Assembly: GCA_963773585.1 (NCBI GenBank)
Contig: CAVZBR010000008.1
Location: 85,756 to 149,755 of the forward strand
Reading direction: 5' to 3'
DNA length: 64,000 nucleotides
DNA from: CAVXJN01 sp963773585
GTDB lineage: Bacteria; Pseudomonadota; Gammaproteobacteria; JASBUN01
The position numbers and the translations under genes were made by a program. Each line of letters opens with the position of its first letter. Position 1 is the first letter of the stretch. Below the pieces are notes generated by a model that worked only from the letters and a program-made list of their open reading frames with translations, was not told where the DNA came from and made no database searches. Positions 34,757-42,856 of the stretch are shown here, one piece after another.

Positions 34757-36149
34757 TCATCGACTCCTTGGTCGTACGTGGCTTGTGTAGCGCTTGACCC
34801 ATGGCATCTTCCGCCGCCTCCTGGATCGCTTCCGAGAGCGTCGGATGCGCATGCACGGTATTAATAAGCATCTCCATGTCGCATTCGCGCGACAGCAATA
34901 CAGCAATCTCGTGTATTAACTCAGCGGCGTGCGCGCCAATGATATGGGCGCCGACAATCCGAGGGGTTTCCGGGTGCCCGACCAACTTGACGAACCCCGC
35001 AATCTCTCCGAGTGCATGGGCCTTTCCCAGGCTACGGAGATCGAAACGCCCGACACGTGCGCCTCCAAAGCGTGCACGTGCGGTTTCCTCGTCCAGCCCG
35101 ACGCTCGCGACTTCCGGGTCGGTGAAGGTTACTCGGGGTACGTTTTCGTTTACGTAGGGGGCCCCGTCAACCTCAAGCATATGGTGTACGGCCACGCGAG
35201 CCTGGGCGGAAGCTGCGTGGGCAAGCATCAGCTTCCCGGTGACATCGCCCGCGGCGTACACGCGCTCCACGCTTGTTTGCATGTGATCGTCAACCAGGAT
35301 CTCACCACGACGCCCGGTTGCGATCCCCATCTCTTCCAGTCCCAGTCCGCTCGCCTTCGATAACCTGCCGACGGCGACTACGGCCCGTTCGCCCTGAGCA
35401 ATCACGTCGTCGCCTACGTATAAAGAGACCCTGTCACTATTCCTGCCGATTCCCGTGACAGCCGTGCCGCCGACGAACCGGATCTTGCGCTTTTTCATTT
35501 CCCGAGCCAGCACTCTGGACACTTCCGGGTCTTCCGCCGGCAGTGGACGATCCGCCATTTCGACCATGGTCACATCCAAGCCCAGTGCACGGAATACGAA
35601 CGCGAACTCGCATGCGATCACGCCGCCGCCGATCATTACAACCGAGCGCGGCAAGGTTTCCCATTTGAGTACTTCGTCGCTACTGCAGACTTGCTCTCCG
35701 TCCAACTCGAATAGAGGGGGTATCAAGGGTTGCGAGCCCGTGCAAAGCAGAAGCTGATCTGCATGGATGTTCTTGCCGCTCACCCGAATCGTAGCAGAGT
35801 CGATCATGCGTCCAACTCCGCTCACCGTTTCGACGCCACGGTTGCGCAACAATTCTTCGATGCCGCGTTGGTTCGTGGCTACGACTTTTGCCATTCGCTC
35901 CCGTAGTGCACCCCAATCGGCTCTTACATTGCCGTCCAGCACCAACCCGAACTCCGCCGCACGGTTGAACTGCGTCAACACCTTGCAGCTGGCGATCAGC
36001 GTCTTTGTTGGGATACACCCTCGGTGCAGACATGTACCGCCCACATCCTCTACACCGACCAACGTGACATGCGCCCCGAGATCCTTAGCCTCGATGGCTG
36101 CGACATACCCGGCCGGGCCCGCTCCGACAATCACAACATGCGGCACCAT
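34728..36149 (-). CDS. Dihydrolipoamide dehydrogenase
   Basis: A 473-aa flavoprotein disulfide reductase. The FAD motif is VVIVGAGPAGYVAAIEA, the redox disulfide is GGTCLHRGCIPTK (Cys40, Cys45), the NAD fold is VMIGGGVIACEFAFVFRALG, and the C-terminal catalytic His is in TVHAHPTLSEA. All catalytic elements are intact. It would reoxidise the dihydrolipoyl group of the lipoate-binding protein whose gene overlaps its 3' end by 29 bases. No 2-oxoacid dehydrogenase genes are nearby, so a dedicated partner role is likely. MerA is excluded because there is no terminal Cys pair. Confidence 0.92.
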   Translation of the reverse strand: MVPHVVIVGAGPAGYVAAIEAKDLGAHVTLVGVEDVGGTCLHRGCIPTKTLIASCKVLTQFNRAAEFGLVLDGNVRADWGALRERMAKVVATNQRGIEELLRNRGVETVSGVGRMIDSATIRVSGKNIHADQLLLCTGSQPLIPPLFELDGEQVCSSDEVLKWETLPRSVVMIGGGVIACEFAFVFRALGLDVTMVEMADRPLPAEDPEVSRVLAREMKKRKIRFVGGTAVTGIGRNSDRVSLYVGDDVIAQGERAVVAVGRLSKASGLGLEEMGIATGRRGEILVDDHMQTSVERVYAAGDVTGKLMLAHAASAQARVAVHHMLEVDGAPYVNENVPRVTFTDPEVASVGLDEETARARFGGARVGRFDLRSLGKAHALGEIAGFVKLVGHPETPRIVGAHIIGAHAAELIHEIAVLLSRECDMEMLINTVHAHPTLSEAIQEAAEDAMGQALHKPRTTKESMNEQRRRMSV

Positions 36150-36158
36150 ACAGTTTTC

Positions 36159-36584
36159 CTATTTGGCCTGAGCTTTCTGCGCTTGCTGCGCCGGACTGCG
36201 AAAATCCACTTCGACATGCGTTTCCGGTGACTGTTTCAACGTATTCATCACTTTGCACGCGCGCTCACATATGCTGACCATCTTGCGAACGTCCTTCTCA
36301 TCCATATCGGCTTCTACCGATACGTGCGTCTGAATTTCTGCAATGCGAGACGGACCGCTGACCAATTTCCCGGTGCACTTGACGTGCAGGTGCTTCACCG
36401 GAAGGTCTCTCGCCTTGACATATTCCACCAGAAAGAAATTCAAACACGACGCGGCCGAAAGCAACATCAATTCAACGGCGCGATGGCCATTGTCACTGAA
36501 CATCGGGATTTGACCGCACGGTGTCTGCGCATCGTAGCCTTTATCTGAATCCCAACTACAGTTGGCGTAATGCTCATCTGACAT
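36159..36584 (-). CDS. OsmC-family thiol peroxidase-like protein
   Basis: A 141-aa OsmC-fold protein with the two redox cysteines at Cys47 (LLSAASCLNFFLVEY) and Cys106 (VSICERACKVMNTL), plus a further Cys110. OsmC/Ohr proteins reduce peroxides and are often recycled by lipoylated proteins and lipoamide dehydrogenase. Those two genes directly follow, so a peroxide-reducing trio OsmC-Lpd-lipoyl protein is an attractive reading, especially beside an H2O2-forming oxidase. ATG 36584 has GGAG upstream. It lies 9 bases before lpd and 79 bases after the binding protein, across a hairpin. Confidence 0.88.
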   Translation of the reverse strand: MSDEHYANCSWDSDKGYDAQTPCGQIPMFSDNGHRAVELMLLSAASCLNFFLVEYVKARDLPVKHLHVKCTGKLVSGPSRIAEIQTHVSVEADMDEKDVRKMVSICERACKVMNTLKQSPETHVEVDFRSPAQQAQKAQAK

Positions 36585-36625
36585 ATTGTTCGCTCCACAC
36601 GATCGGCGGTTCGGCCGTACGGCCA

Positions 36626-36650
36626 CGCGCGGGGCTCCTTGCCCCGCGCG
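36626..36650 (-). terminator. Strong hairpin between binding-protein gene and osmC
   Basis: A perfect 10-bp stem (CGCGCGGGGC, 36626-36635, with GCCCCGCGCG, 36641-36650) and a 5-base loop, 14 bases past the binding-protein stop. Without a T-run it probably attenuates transcription or protects the upstream mRNA, a common arrangement for highly expressed binding proteins. Confidence 0.6.
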
Positions 36651-36663
36651 GCCGCATACTGTC

Positions 36664-37764
36664 TTAGTTCTCCGCGAATTTACTGTGCTGGGCCTGGCCC
36701 ACAACCTCGCCTACAGGGGCCTGCATCTTCAATTCCGCGAGTGCCTGCTTCAAAGGCTGCTCGTTGATCGGATGCGGAGGCATATCGGGAGAACTCAACA
36801 CCTTAACCTCGTGCAGGAAGGCGTAGCCCTTCTTCATCAGATCCATGACGTCGTCGTCAAACACCATTTTTCCGATATAGTTCACTTTCGCACCGCCGAT
36901 GGCGGCCGGATTCTTCTTATAGAGCGCCGACCAGATCGCTTCACGCGAGTAACCCGTCAGCTCGTCATGAAGGATCTCCACAGTCTCGTCCGGGTGCTCC
37001 ACCATGAACTTAACCGCTTCGATCTCGGCTTTCATCCAGCCCTTCGCTGCCTCCGGATGCTTTTCGATGAAGTCCTGGCGCATCAGGGTAAAGTCAGCGT
37101 CGGTCTCATTCCACGGCGCACCTGTTGCGGCGTATTTCGCGTTCCCGAGGACTACCTGGCGGCGAGCGTGAGGCTCCCACATGGCGGCTGCGTCCAAATT
37201 CCCTGCTTCGAAACTGCTCGCAATAACCTCGATCGGCATGTTCAGCACCTGCGAGGGCTTGAACGCGCCTTTATTGATGATGGATTCAACGAAGCGATTG
37301 GCGCACGTGCCGCGATGTACGGCGAATTTCTTCCCGTTGAGCCACTTGGTAGCCTCCTCAACTGAAGCAAAGTCCGGCGCGTCTTTACGCACCAGAATCT
37401 TGTTGCAGTTCTGCCCGTTGCTGAACATCGGAACTGATACCAGACGAATGTCGGCGATCTGCCCCTTTGTGGTTGCAACCAACGACGGCATATCCCCCAT
37501 GGTTCCGATTTGCATCTTGTCGGCCAACAATGCATTTACCATCGGAGGTCCTGTCAGATGCGGCTCGAAGCGCACTGTGCTTCCCTCTGGCAGATATTGC
37601 TTCCATAGACCCTTCGCCTTGATAATTACGCCGTTCCAACCGCCGGTCCAATAGGGATGATAGCCATAAGTAATATTTGCCGCGTCTTCCGCGCGAACCT
37701 GCATCGAACCCGCAACCACTGCGGTTGCCAACACCCAACCTAGGTACCGTCTCAGTTTGATCAT
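36664..37764 (-). CDS. ABC transporter periplasmic substrate-binding protein (NrtA/SsuA/TauA-like)
   Basis: A 366-aa solute receptor with a signal peptide (residues 1-25, WVLATAVVAGSMQVRA). The NMT1/SsuA-type fold is indicated by ITYGYHPYWTGGWNGVIIKAKGLW in two stretches, GDMPSLVATTKGQ, KKFAVHRGTCANRFVE and DAAAMWEPHARRQV. Relatives bind nitrate, sulfonates or taurine. The ligand here is unknown; setting beside mtoX suggests a small organosulfur compound (inference). It is the only binding protein for two permease/ATPase pairs on the same strand, and it is followed by a strong hairpin. Confidence 0.9.
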   Translation of the reverse strand: MIKLRRYLGWVLATAVVAGSMQVRAEDAANITYGYHPYWTGGWNGVIIKAKGLWKQYLPEGSTVRFEPHLTGPPMVNALLADKMQIGTMGDMPSLVATTKGQIADIRLVSVPMFSNGQNCNKILVRKDAPDFASVEEATKWLNGKKFAVHRGTCANRFVESIINKGAFKPSQVLNMPIEVIASSFEAGNLDAAAMWEPHARRQVVLGNAKYAATGAPWNETDADFTLMRQDFIEKHPEAAKGWMKAEIEAVKFMVEHPDETVEILHDELTGYSREAIWSALYKKNPAAIGGAKVNYIGKMVFDDDVMDLMKKGYAFLHEVKVLSSPDMPPHPINEQPLKQALAELKMQAPVGEVVGQAQHSKFAEN

Positions 37765-37851
37765 TTCCGACCCTCCGGTTACTGTATTTGTCGTTATATG
37801 ACGCGTCCCGTGCGCCGATCAGCCATGCGCACGGCTGTTTCGCCCTTTGCG

Positions 37852-38655
37852 TCAAGCAAAGTCTTCGGTCTCCTCTGAGTGAGCATAAAGCTGCTGCATC
37901 GCGTCCCGCTTGATGGCCAGATATTCGTCACTTCCCATGACGTCGAAGGTACGAGGATGCGGCAATCCGACCTCAATCGTGTGCACGATCTGGCTCGGAC
38001 ACTGCCCCATGATCATGATGCGATCAGCGAGAAAAATCGCCTCCTCAAGCTCAGAAGTGATGAATAAGGTTGTAAGACGCGTCTCTTCGAAAAGGCGCAT
38101 GTAGTATTCCTGCATCAGTTCCCGCGTCATCTCGTCAAGCCCCCGAAACGGCTCATCGAGAATCATCACCTTTGGGCTGTTGATAAGCGCTTGGGCAAGC
38201 TCTGCGCGGCGTTTCATTCCGCCCGACAGTTGACCCGGATATTTGTCGCGAAAATCCTGCAGTCCAAATCGAGTCAACAGCGTCATCGCCTTTGTTCGCG
38301 CGTCCGCTTTGGACAGCTCCTTACGGGCAAGCGGTCCGAACATAACGTTGTCACTCACCGTCATCCATGGCCACAAGGCGGTCTCCTGAAACACCAGCAC
38401 CCGCTCGGAACTCGGCGCGCTCGCTGTAGCGCCATCGAGTTTCACAGTGCCGCGGTCGGGCTTGATATAACCCGCGAGGATATAAGCCAGCGTCGATTTA
38501 CCGCACCCAGAGGCACCCATGACCACCGTGAGCTTACCCGGCTCCACATCGATCGAGCAGTTCTCAAGCACCGGGGTAGGTTCGCTCCCCTTTCTCACAA
38601 ACGATTTGTTCAAATTTTCAGCACGGAGATGGCCGCTATCACGATTGGTACTCAT
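37852..38655 (-). CDS. ABC transporter ATP-binding protein (TauB/SsuB type), pair 2
   Basis: A 267-aa ATPase with Walker A GASGCGKST, signature LSGGMKRRAELAQAL, Walker B VMILDEPFRGLDE and Q-loop VFQETALWPW, all intact. It belongs to the nitrate/sulfonate/taurine importer class. It lies 14 bases after its partner permease (38670-39509) and 87 bases before the binding-protein gene. Together with the ATPase at 39525-40424 it forms two non-identical subunits encoded in one operon. Confidence 0.93.
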   Translation of the reverse strand: MSTNRDSGHLRAENLNKSFVRKGSEPTPVLENCSIDVEPGKLTVVMGASGCGKSTLAYILAGYIKPDRGTVKLDGATASAPSSERVLVFQETALWPWMTVSDNVMFGPLARKELSKADARTKAMTLLTRFGLQDFRDKYPGQLSGGMKRRAELAQALINSPKVMILDEPFRGLDEMTRELMQEYYMRLFEETRLTTLFITSELEEAIFLADRIMIMGQCPSQIVHTIEVGLPHPRTFDVMGSDEYLAIKRDAMQQLYAHSEETEDFA

Positions 38656-38669
38656 CGGTTACCCTCCAC

Positions 38670-39509
38670 TCAGTTAGCCCCACGCCAAGGCATCATCTTT
38701 TTTTCAACGACGTCGACTATGAGCGTCGACAGATAACCGGCTATTCCAATTGAGATCATGCCGATGAGTACCACGGGTCCGGTGTGACTTACGTAACCTT
38801 CCCAGGTGAGCCGTCCCAGCCCGCTGTCACTCGCGATCATTTCCGCCGCAATCACGACGTTCCACGTCACAGCGATACCCAGGGTCATGCCAACCGCGAT
38901 CGACGGAATCACGGACGGAACAATAATGCGCCTGAAGATCGTCCCCCGGCTTGCACCTAGCGATTGCGCCAACCACATGTGTTCTTTCTTGATCCCACGC
39001 ACGGCGTCGTGGACGTTGATGACGATAATGAAGAACGCGCCGATGAAGGTTATGAAAACGATGCTCAATTCCGTGGTCGGCCAGAACAAAATCGACAACG
39101 GCACCCACGCGAGAGGCGGGATGGGCCGCAACAGCTCGATCACGGGGTAAAAAAGAGCGTTCAGCGTCGGCCGCGTACCAAGCAACAGCCCGAGTGGAAT
39201 GCCCAGCAACTGCGCTACCGCAAACCCGTAAAATACGCGCTGAAAGCTCACCGCCCAAGAGGCCCAGTAGCGGGACGAGAACATGTAATCCGCTACGAAC
39301 GCGTTGGCAACTTCAAGAGGAGATGGAATCTGCGCGAACCCGCCAATCTGTGCGCGTACCAAAATGTCCCAGAGAACAAAAAAGCCGATCACCGCTGAGG
39401 CGCCGCGCCAGTCCGGCGCTTTCAGCCGGCTCCATCGCGATCGCAGTGCGCGCCCCGTCGCGGTTTTCCCGGGAGCCGCTGATTTCAGGTCTTGCTCTAC
39501 CGCACTCAT
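38670..39509 (-). CDS. ABC transporter permease (SsuC/TauC type), pair 2
   Basis: A 279-aa inner-membrane protein with about six helices: from VIGFFVLWDILV near 40, through FAVAQLLGIPLGLLLG and WVPLSILFW, to VVLIGMISIGIAGYLSTLIV. The cytoplasmic EAA-type coupling loop is MWLAQSLGASRGTIFRRIIVPSVIPSI (EAA motif degenerate: QSLGAS). It is transcribed after the first ATPase with 15 bases between and pairs with the ATPase at 37852-38655. Confidence 0.92.
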   Translation of the reverse strand: MSAVEQDLKSAAPGKTATGRALRSRWSRLKAPDWRGASAVIGFFVLWDILVRAQIGGFAQIPSPLEVANAFVADYMFSSRYWASWAVSFQRVFYGFAVAQLLGIPLGLLLGTRPTLNALFYPVIELLRPIPPLAWVPLSILFWPTTELSIVFITFIGAFFIIVINVHDAVRGIKKEHMWLAQSLGASRGTIFRRIIVPSVIPSIAVGMTLGIAVTWNVVIAAEMIASDSGLGRLTWEGYVSHTGPVVLIGMISIGIAGYLSTLIVDVVEKKMMPWRGAN

Positions 39510-39524
39510 TATGTCGTGTCTCCT

Positions 39525-40424
39525 CTAGGCTTGTTCCCGTTCACCGCGTTCAAAGGCCTTCTTGGCTTCTTCGTGTACCGTTGCCGATAGTTGAGACTTC
39601 AGATCCTGGAACTCTTCGCTTGCGAGCATGTCCGCAGTACGGGGCCGCGGCAGATTCACCTCCAAGGCTTTCTTTATCGTGCCAGGGCGCGAAGTCATCA
39701 CCACGACTTTGTCGGCGAGAAAAACAGCCTCTTCCAGGTCGTGCGTAATGAACATGATGGTTTTCCTGCACACGTGATACATCCGCAGTAAGTGCCGGTG
39801 CATGGTTGTCTTGGACACTGTATCCATGGCACGGAACGGCTCATCGAGCAGAAGAATCTTCGGATCGTTCATCAATGCCCGCACGATCTCCACCCGTCGT
39901 TGCATGCCTGAGGAGAGTTGGGCAGGATAGGAATCAGAGACACGATCCAGCGCGCCGCATTTGTTCAGCAGGCTCATCGCTTTTTCTCGAGCGGCACTCT
40001 TCGAAAGCTGCCCTTGAATGAGTGGCCCGTACATCACATTGTCCGCGACCGTTTTCCACGGAAACAACGCTCCGTTCTGAAACACCACCACGCGATCGGA
40101 ACCCGGACGCGGCGCCCTGTCTGGCGTCGCCAACGGTTCGTTGTCAAGCAGGATTTCGCCGCTGGTGACATTGTCGAACCCGGCAACGGCGTTCATGAGC
40201 GTGGATTTTCCGCACCCGGACGGACCGACAATCGCCAGGAAGTCCCCCGCCTCCACCTCGACGTTACAATTCTCGAGAGCCAGTACCGCGGCGCCCTCTG
40301 GATCGTAAATCTTGCCGACATTCCTGATCGAAAGCCGCCCGTTGGCGGGTCGTTCGGCAATCGACTCAGACGCTGCAGGGTGCTGATCGAGGGCTGTTGC
40401 AGTGCTCACGGTCATTTGAGTCAC
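39525..40424 (-). CDS. ABC transporter ATP-binding protein, pair 1
   Basis: A 299-aa ATPase with Walker A GPSGCGKST, Walker B ILLLDEPFRAMD and H-loop FITHDLEEAVFLAD. The signature reads LSSGMQRRVEIVRAL, with Ser in place of the first Gly of LSGG, a mild departure that may reduce turnover at one of two sites if it pairs with the canonical ATPase at 37852-38655. About 30 extra N-terminal residues precede the domain. The start overlaps the stop of permease 1 by four bases. Confidence 0.92.
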   Translation of the reverse strand: MTQMTVSTATALDQHPAASESIAERPANGRLSIRNVGKIYDPEGAAVLALENCNVEVEAGDFLAIVGPSGCGKSTLMNAVAGFDNVTSGEILLDNEPLATPDRAPRPGSDRVVVFQNGALFPWKTVADNVMYGPLIQGQLSKSAAREKAMSLLNKCGALDRVSDSYPAQLSSGMQRRVEIVRALMNDPKILLLDEPFRAMDTVSKTTMHRHLLRMYHVCRKTIMFITHDLEEAVFLADKVVVMTSRPGTIKKALEVNLPRPRTADMLASEEFQDLKSQLSATVHEEAKKAFERGEREQA

Positions 40425-41227
40425 CCCTCCATTCCGAGCGCTTGGTCACGCCATTGCATGAGTGACTTTCCGGCCAGCCGGATAAGTGCTGAGCTTAGGA
40501 ATCCGGCAATCCCCAAAGTCGCCATGCCGATGACGATGGTCGGAAATTGAATCAGGTTATAAGAATCGAAAACGAGGAATCCGAGCCCGTATTGCGCCGC
40601 GATCATTTCACCGGCGGCAAGCGAGAACCAAGCCGCGCCCATCGCGATTTGAAGGCCGGTGAAAATGTGTGGCAGCGCTCCGGGGACAACCACGTTCCTA
40701 AGAACGTCGTATGGGGTGGATCCCAGACACATCGCTGCGCGGAAGTAATCCTTGTCGATGGACCGCACACCGACATAGGTATTCATCGTCGTGGCAAAGA
40801 ACGCCACCAGGAACGTAACGAAGATGACTGCGAATTCGGGTTTGGCGAACAAAAGGATCGCAACCGGAACCCATGCCAGCGGGGGTATGGGCCGCAACAA
40901 GCCGAACAGCGCCGAAGCGAAGGCGTTGAAGCGGGCGCTCCAGCCCATCATGATACCCAGTGGTACGCCTAAAGCGACCGCCAAGAGAAACGCCGCCGTC
41001 GCCCGGTACACGCTGTACATGATGTGCACGTAGTACGGCTTGGTGAAAATCGAAATGCCGTATACCGGATCCGGACTGAACCATTCGGATACGACTGCGA
41101 CCGGTCCAGGCAGCCGATTGAAAGCGGAGATTGGCAACCAGTTCGTGCTGCCATACCAGAACAACAAAGCCAAACCATATCCAGCCCACATCAACCAGAA
41201 GCGTTTATTCTGCATCCACCCGGTCAT
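40421..41227 (-). CDS. ABC transporter permease, pair 1 (first gene of operon)
   Basis: A 268-aa permease of the nitrate/sulfonate class. Membrane helices include MWAGYGLALLFWYG, AAFLLAVALGVPLGIMMG and WVPVAILLFA. The coupling loop is RAAMCLGSTPYDVLRNVVVPGALPHI. It is the first gene of a nine-gene minus-strand run ending at mtoX copy 1, and a sigma-54 promoter candidate lies about 65-90 bases upstream. It differs clearly from the second permease, so this is not a recent duplication. Confidence 0.92.
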   Translation of the reverse strand: MTGWMQNKRFWLMWAGYGLALLFWYGSTNWLPISAFNRLPGPVAVVSEWFSPDPVYGISIFTKPYYVHIMYSVYRATAAFLLAVALGVPLGIMMGWSARFNAFASALFGLLRPIPPLAWVPVAILLFAKPEFAVIFVTFLVAFFATTMNTYVGVRSIDKDYFRAAMCLGSTPYDVLRNVVVPGALPHIFTGLQIAMGAAWFSLAAGEMIAAQYGLGFLVFDSYNLIQFPTIVIGMATLGIAGFLSSALIRLAGKSLMQWRDQALGMEG

Positions 41228-41303
41228 GAATCGGTCCTCTCGTTGGTGGCAACACAGCCGAGTCCCCGGCTTTAGGCGCCATGTGCATTGCGAAGCAATA
41301 AAA

Positions 41304-41318
41304 GCAGATTTTGTGCCA
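41304..41318 (-). promoter_or_regulatory. Sigma-54 promoter candidate for the ABC importer operon
   Basis: On the minus strand TGGCAC (41318-41313), five bases, then CTGC (41307-41304). GG and GC are exactly ten bases apart, as sigma-54 requires; the only mismatch to TGGCAC-N5-TTGC is C for T. It would start transcription near 41292, about 65 bases before the first permease. The activator gene is immediately upstream. Confidence 0.75.
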
Positions 41319-41505
41319 CGAATTACTGTGCACAGAAAACCGAGGGTTACGGCGCGTTTGAACCGAGAGCCGCGAATGGATGTCCTAGATCGCGACAGGC
41401 TGCTGTGTCAGATCCGTACAGATTCAGGGAGGCCGGAGCGAGCAGGAGGGGCCCGACACTGACGTTTCCGGTCGGGTAGAGACGAATAACAGAATGAAAG
41501 GCTGC

Positions 41506-42852
41506 TCAGTCCAGACCGAGTTTTCGCCGCAGGGTTGAGCGACTGATCCCCAGTGCCTTGGACGCAGTAACCTGGTTGCCGCGATATAATGTCAGCACTC
41601 GACGGATGTGACGTAACGTCATGTCTTCGAGCGCCAACCTGTTGTCCTGGGGCTCAAACTCGGAGAACTCGACTGCCGACGCGAGCTCACCGGGGTAGCT
41701 GTCGAAGTAGACATCCGTCTCTTCGATAGTCGAGCTTTTGGCAAGTGCCACCGTGCGTTCCAGCACGTTCTCCAACTGGCGTACATTGCCGGGATAATCG
41801 TACAGCAGGAGCTTCTGCAGGGCGGCTGAACTCATGCGGATCTGGCTCCCGGACCGCTTTTCCAGCTCGGCGACGGTGCGATCGATCAATGGCTGCAGAT
41901 CCTCTGGACGTTCACGTAGAGGCGGTATATTGATCGGCACCACGTTGAGCCGGAAAAACAAATCGGCTCGAAATTGGCCGTTCGCAATTATCCCCTGCAA
42001 GTCCCGGTTGGTCGCTGCAATGATCCGCACGTCTACGTCGACCGAACCCGGACCCCCGACCGGACGTACCTGACCTTCCTGGAGAACGCGCAACAGCTTG
42101 GTCTGCAGTCGCGGACTGATGTCGCCTATTTCGTCTAGAAACAGCGTGCCACCGTGAGCCTGCTCAAATAAACCCTTGGTACTCGAAGTCGCACCGGTGA
42201 ACGCGCCCTTGGCGTGTCCGAACAGTTCCGAATCCAGGAGATCTTCCGGCAGGGTGCAACAATTCACTGCCAGGAATGCACCTTTCGCCCGCCGACTGCT
42301 GCGATGCACCGCTTGCGCGACCACTTCCTTGCCCGTTCCCGTCTCGCCAGTAATCAACACTGGCAGGTCCAAGTCGCGTATTCGATGAATCATGTCCAGA
42401 ATATTGCGCATTTCGGGACTTTTGGCGACAATCTCGCGTTGCCCGCGAGCCAAGACTTCCGCGCGCAAGCGCGCGACCTCTTCCGTCAGGCGCCGTTTCT
42501 CGAGCACTTTCTCCACGCGAATCAGGAGTTCCTGTGGCTTCACGGGCTTCGTAAGGTAGTCGAATGCCCCGAGCCGGACGCATTCTACGGCGCTCTCGAT
42601 CGAGCCATATGCGGTCATTACGATGCAGCCGGCAGAATGTCCGCTTTGCTGCAGAAATGAGATCAATTCCGTACCTTCTGCTCCCTTGAGCTTCAGGTCG
42701 GTAATGACCACATCGATTTCACGCTCGCTCAGGATCGCTTTCGCTGCAACCACATCTTCAGCAGTCGAGGCGTTGTAACCCTCCGTCTTCAAGAACAAGG
42801 ACAACGTTTTCAGAATCGAACGCTCGTCATCTACGATCAGTACTTCTGTCAT
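41506..42852 (-). CDS. Sigma-54-dependent response regulator (NtrC/AtoC type)
   Basis: A 448-aa activator with three domains. The receiver (1-120) has VDDE and phospho-Asp52 (VVITDLKLKG). The AAA+ domain (about 145-380) has Walker A GETGTGKE (169-176), the sigma-54 contact loop GAFTGA (216-221) and Walker B GTLFLDEIGD. The Fis-type helix-turn-helix (415-448) reads GNQVTASKALGISRSTLRRKL. It follows its kinase by four bases. Four sigma-54 promoter candidates within 12 kb are its probable targets (inference). Confidence 0.95.
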   Translation of the reverse strand: MTEVLIVDDERSILKTLSLFLKTEGYNASTAEDVVAAKAILSEREIDVVITDLKLKGAEGTELISFLQQSGHSAGCIVMTAYGSIESAVECVRLGAFDYLTKPVKPQELLIRVEKVLEKRRLTEEVARLRAEVLARGQREIVAKSPEMRNILDMIHRIRDLDLPVLITGETGTGKEVVAQAVHRSSRRAKGAFLAVNCCTLPEDLLDSELFGHAKGAFTGATSSTKGLFEQAHGGTLFLDEIGDISPRLQTKLLRVLQEGQVRPVGGPGSVDVDVRIIAATNRDLQGIIANGQFRADLFFRLNVVPINIPPLRERPEDLQPLIDRTVAELEKRSGSQIRMSSAALQKLLLYDYPGNVRQLENVLERTVALAKSSTIEETDVYFDSYPGELASAVEFSEFEPQDNRLALEDMTLRHIRRVLTLYRGNQVTASKALGISRSTLRRKLGLD

Positions 42853-42856
42853 GGGT

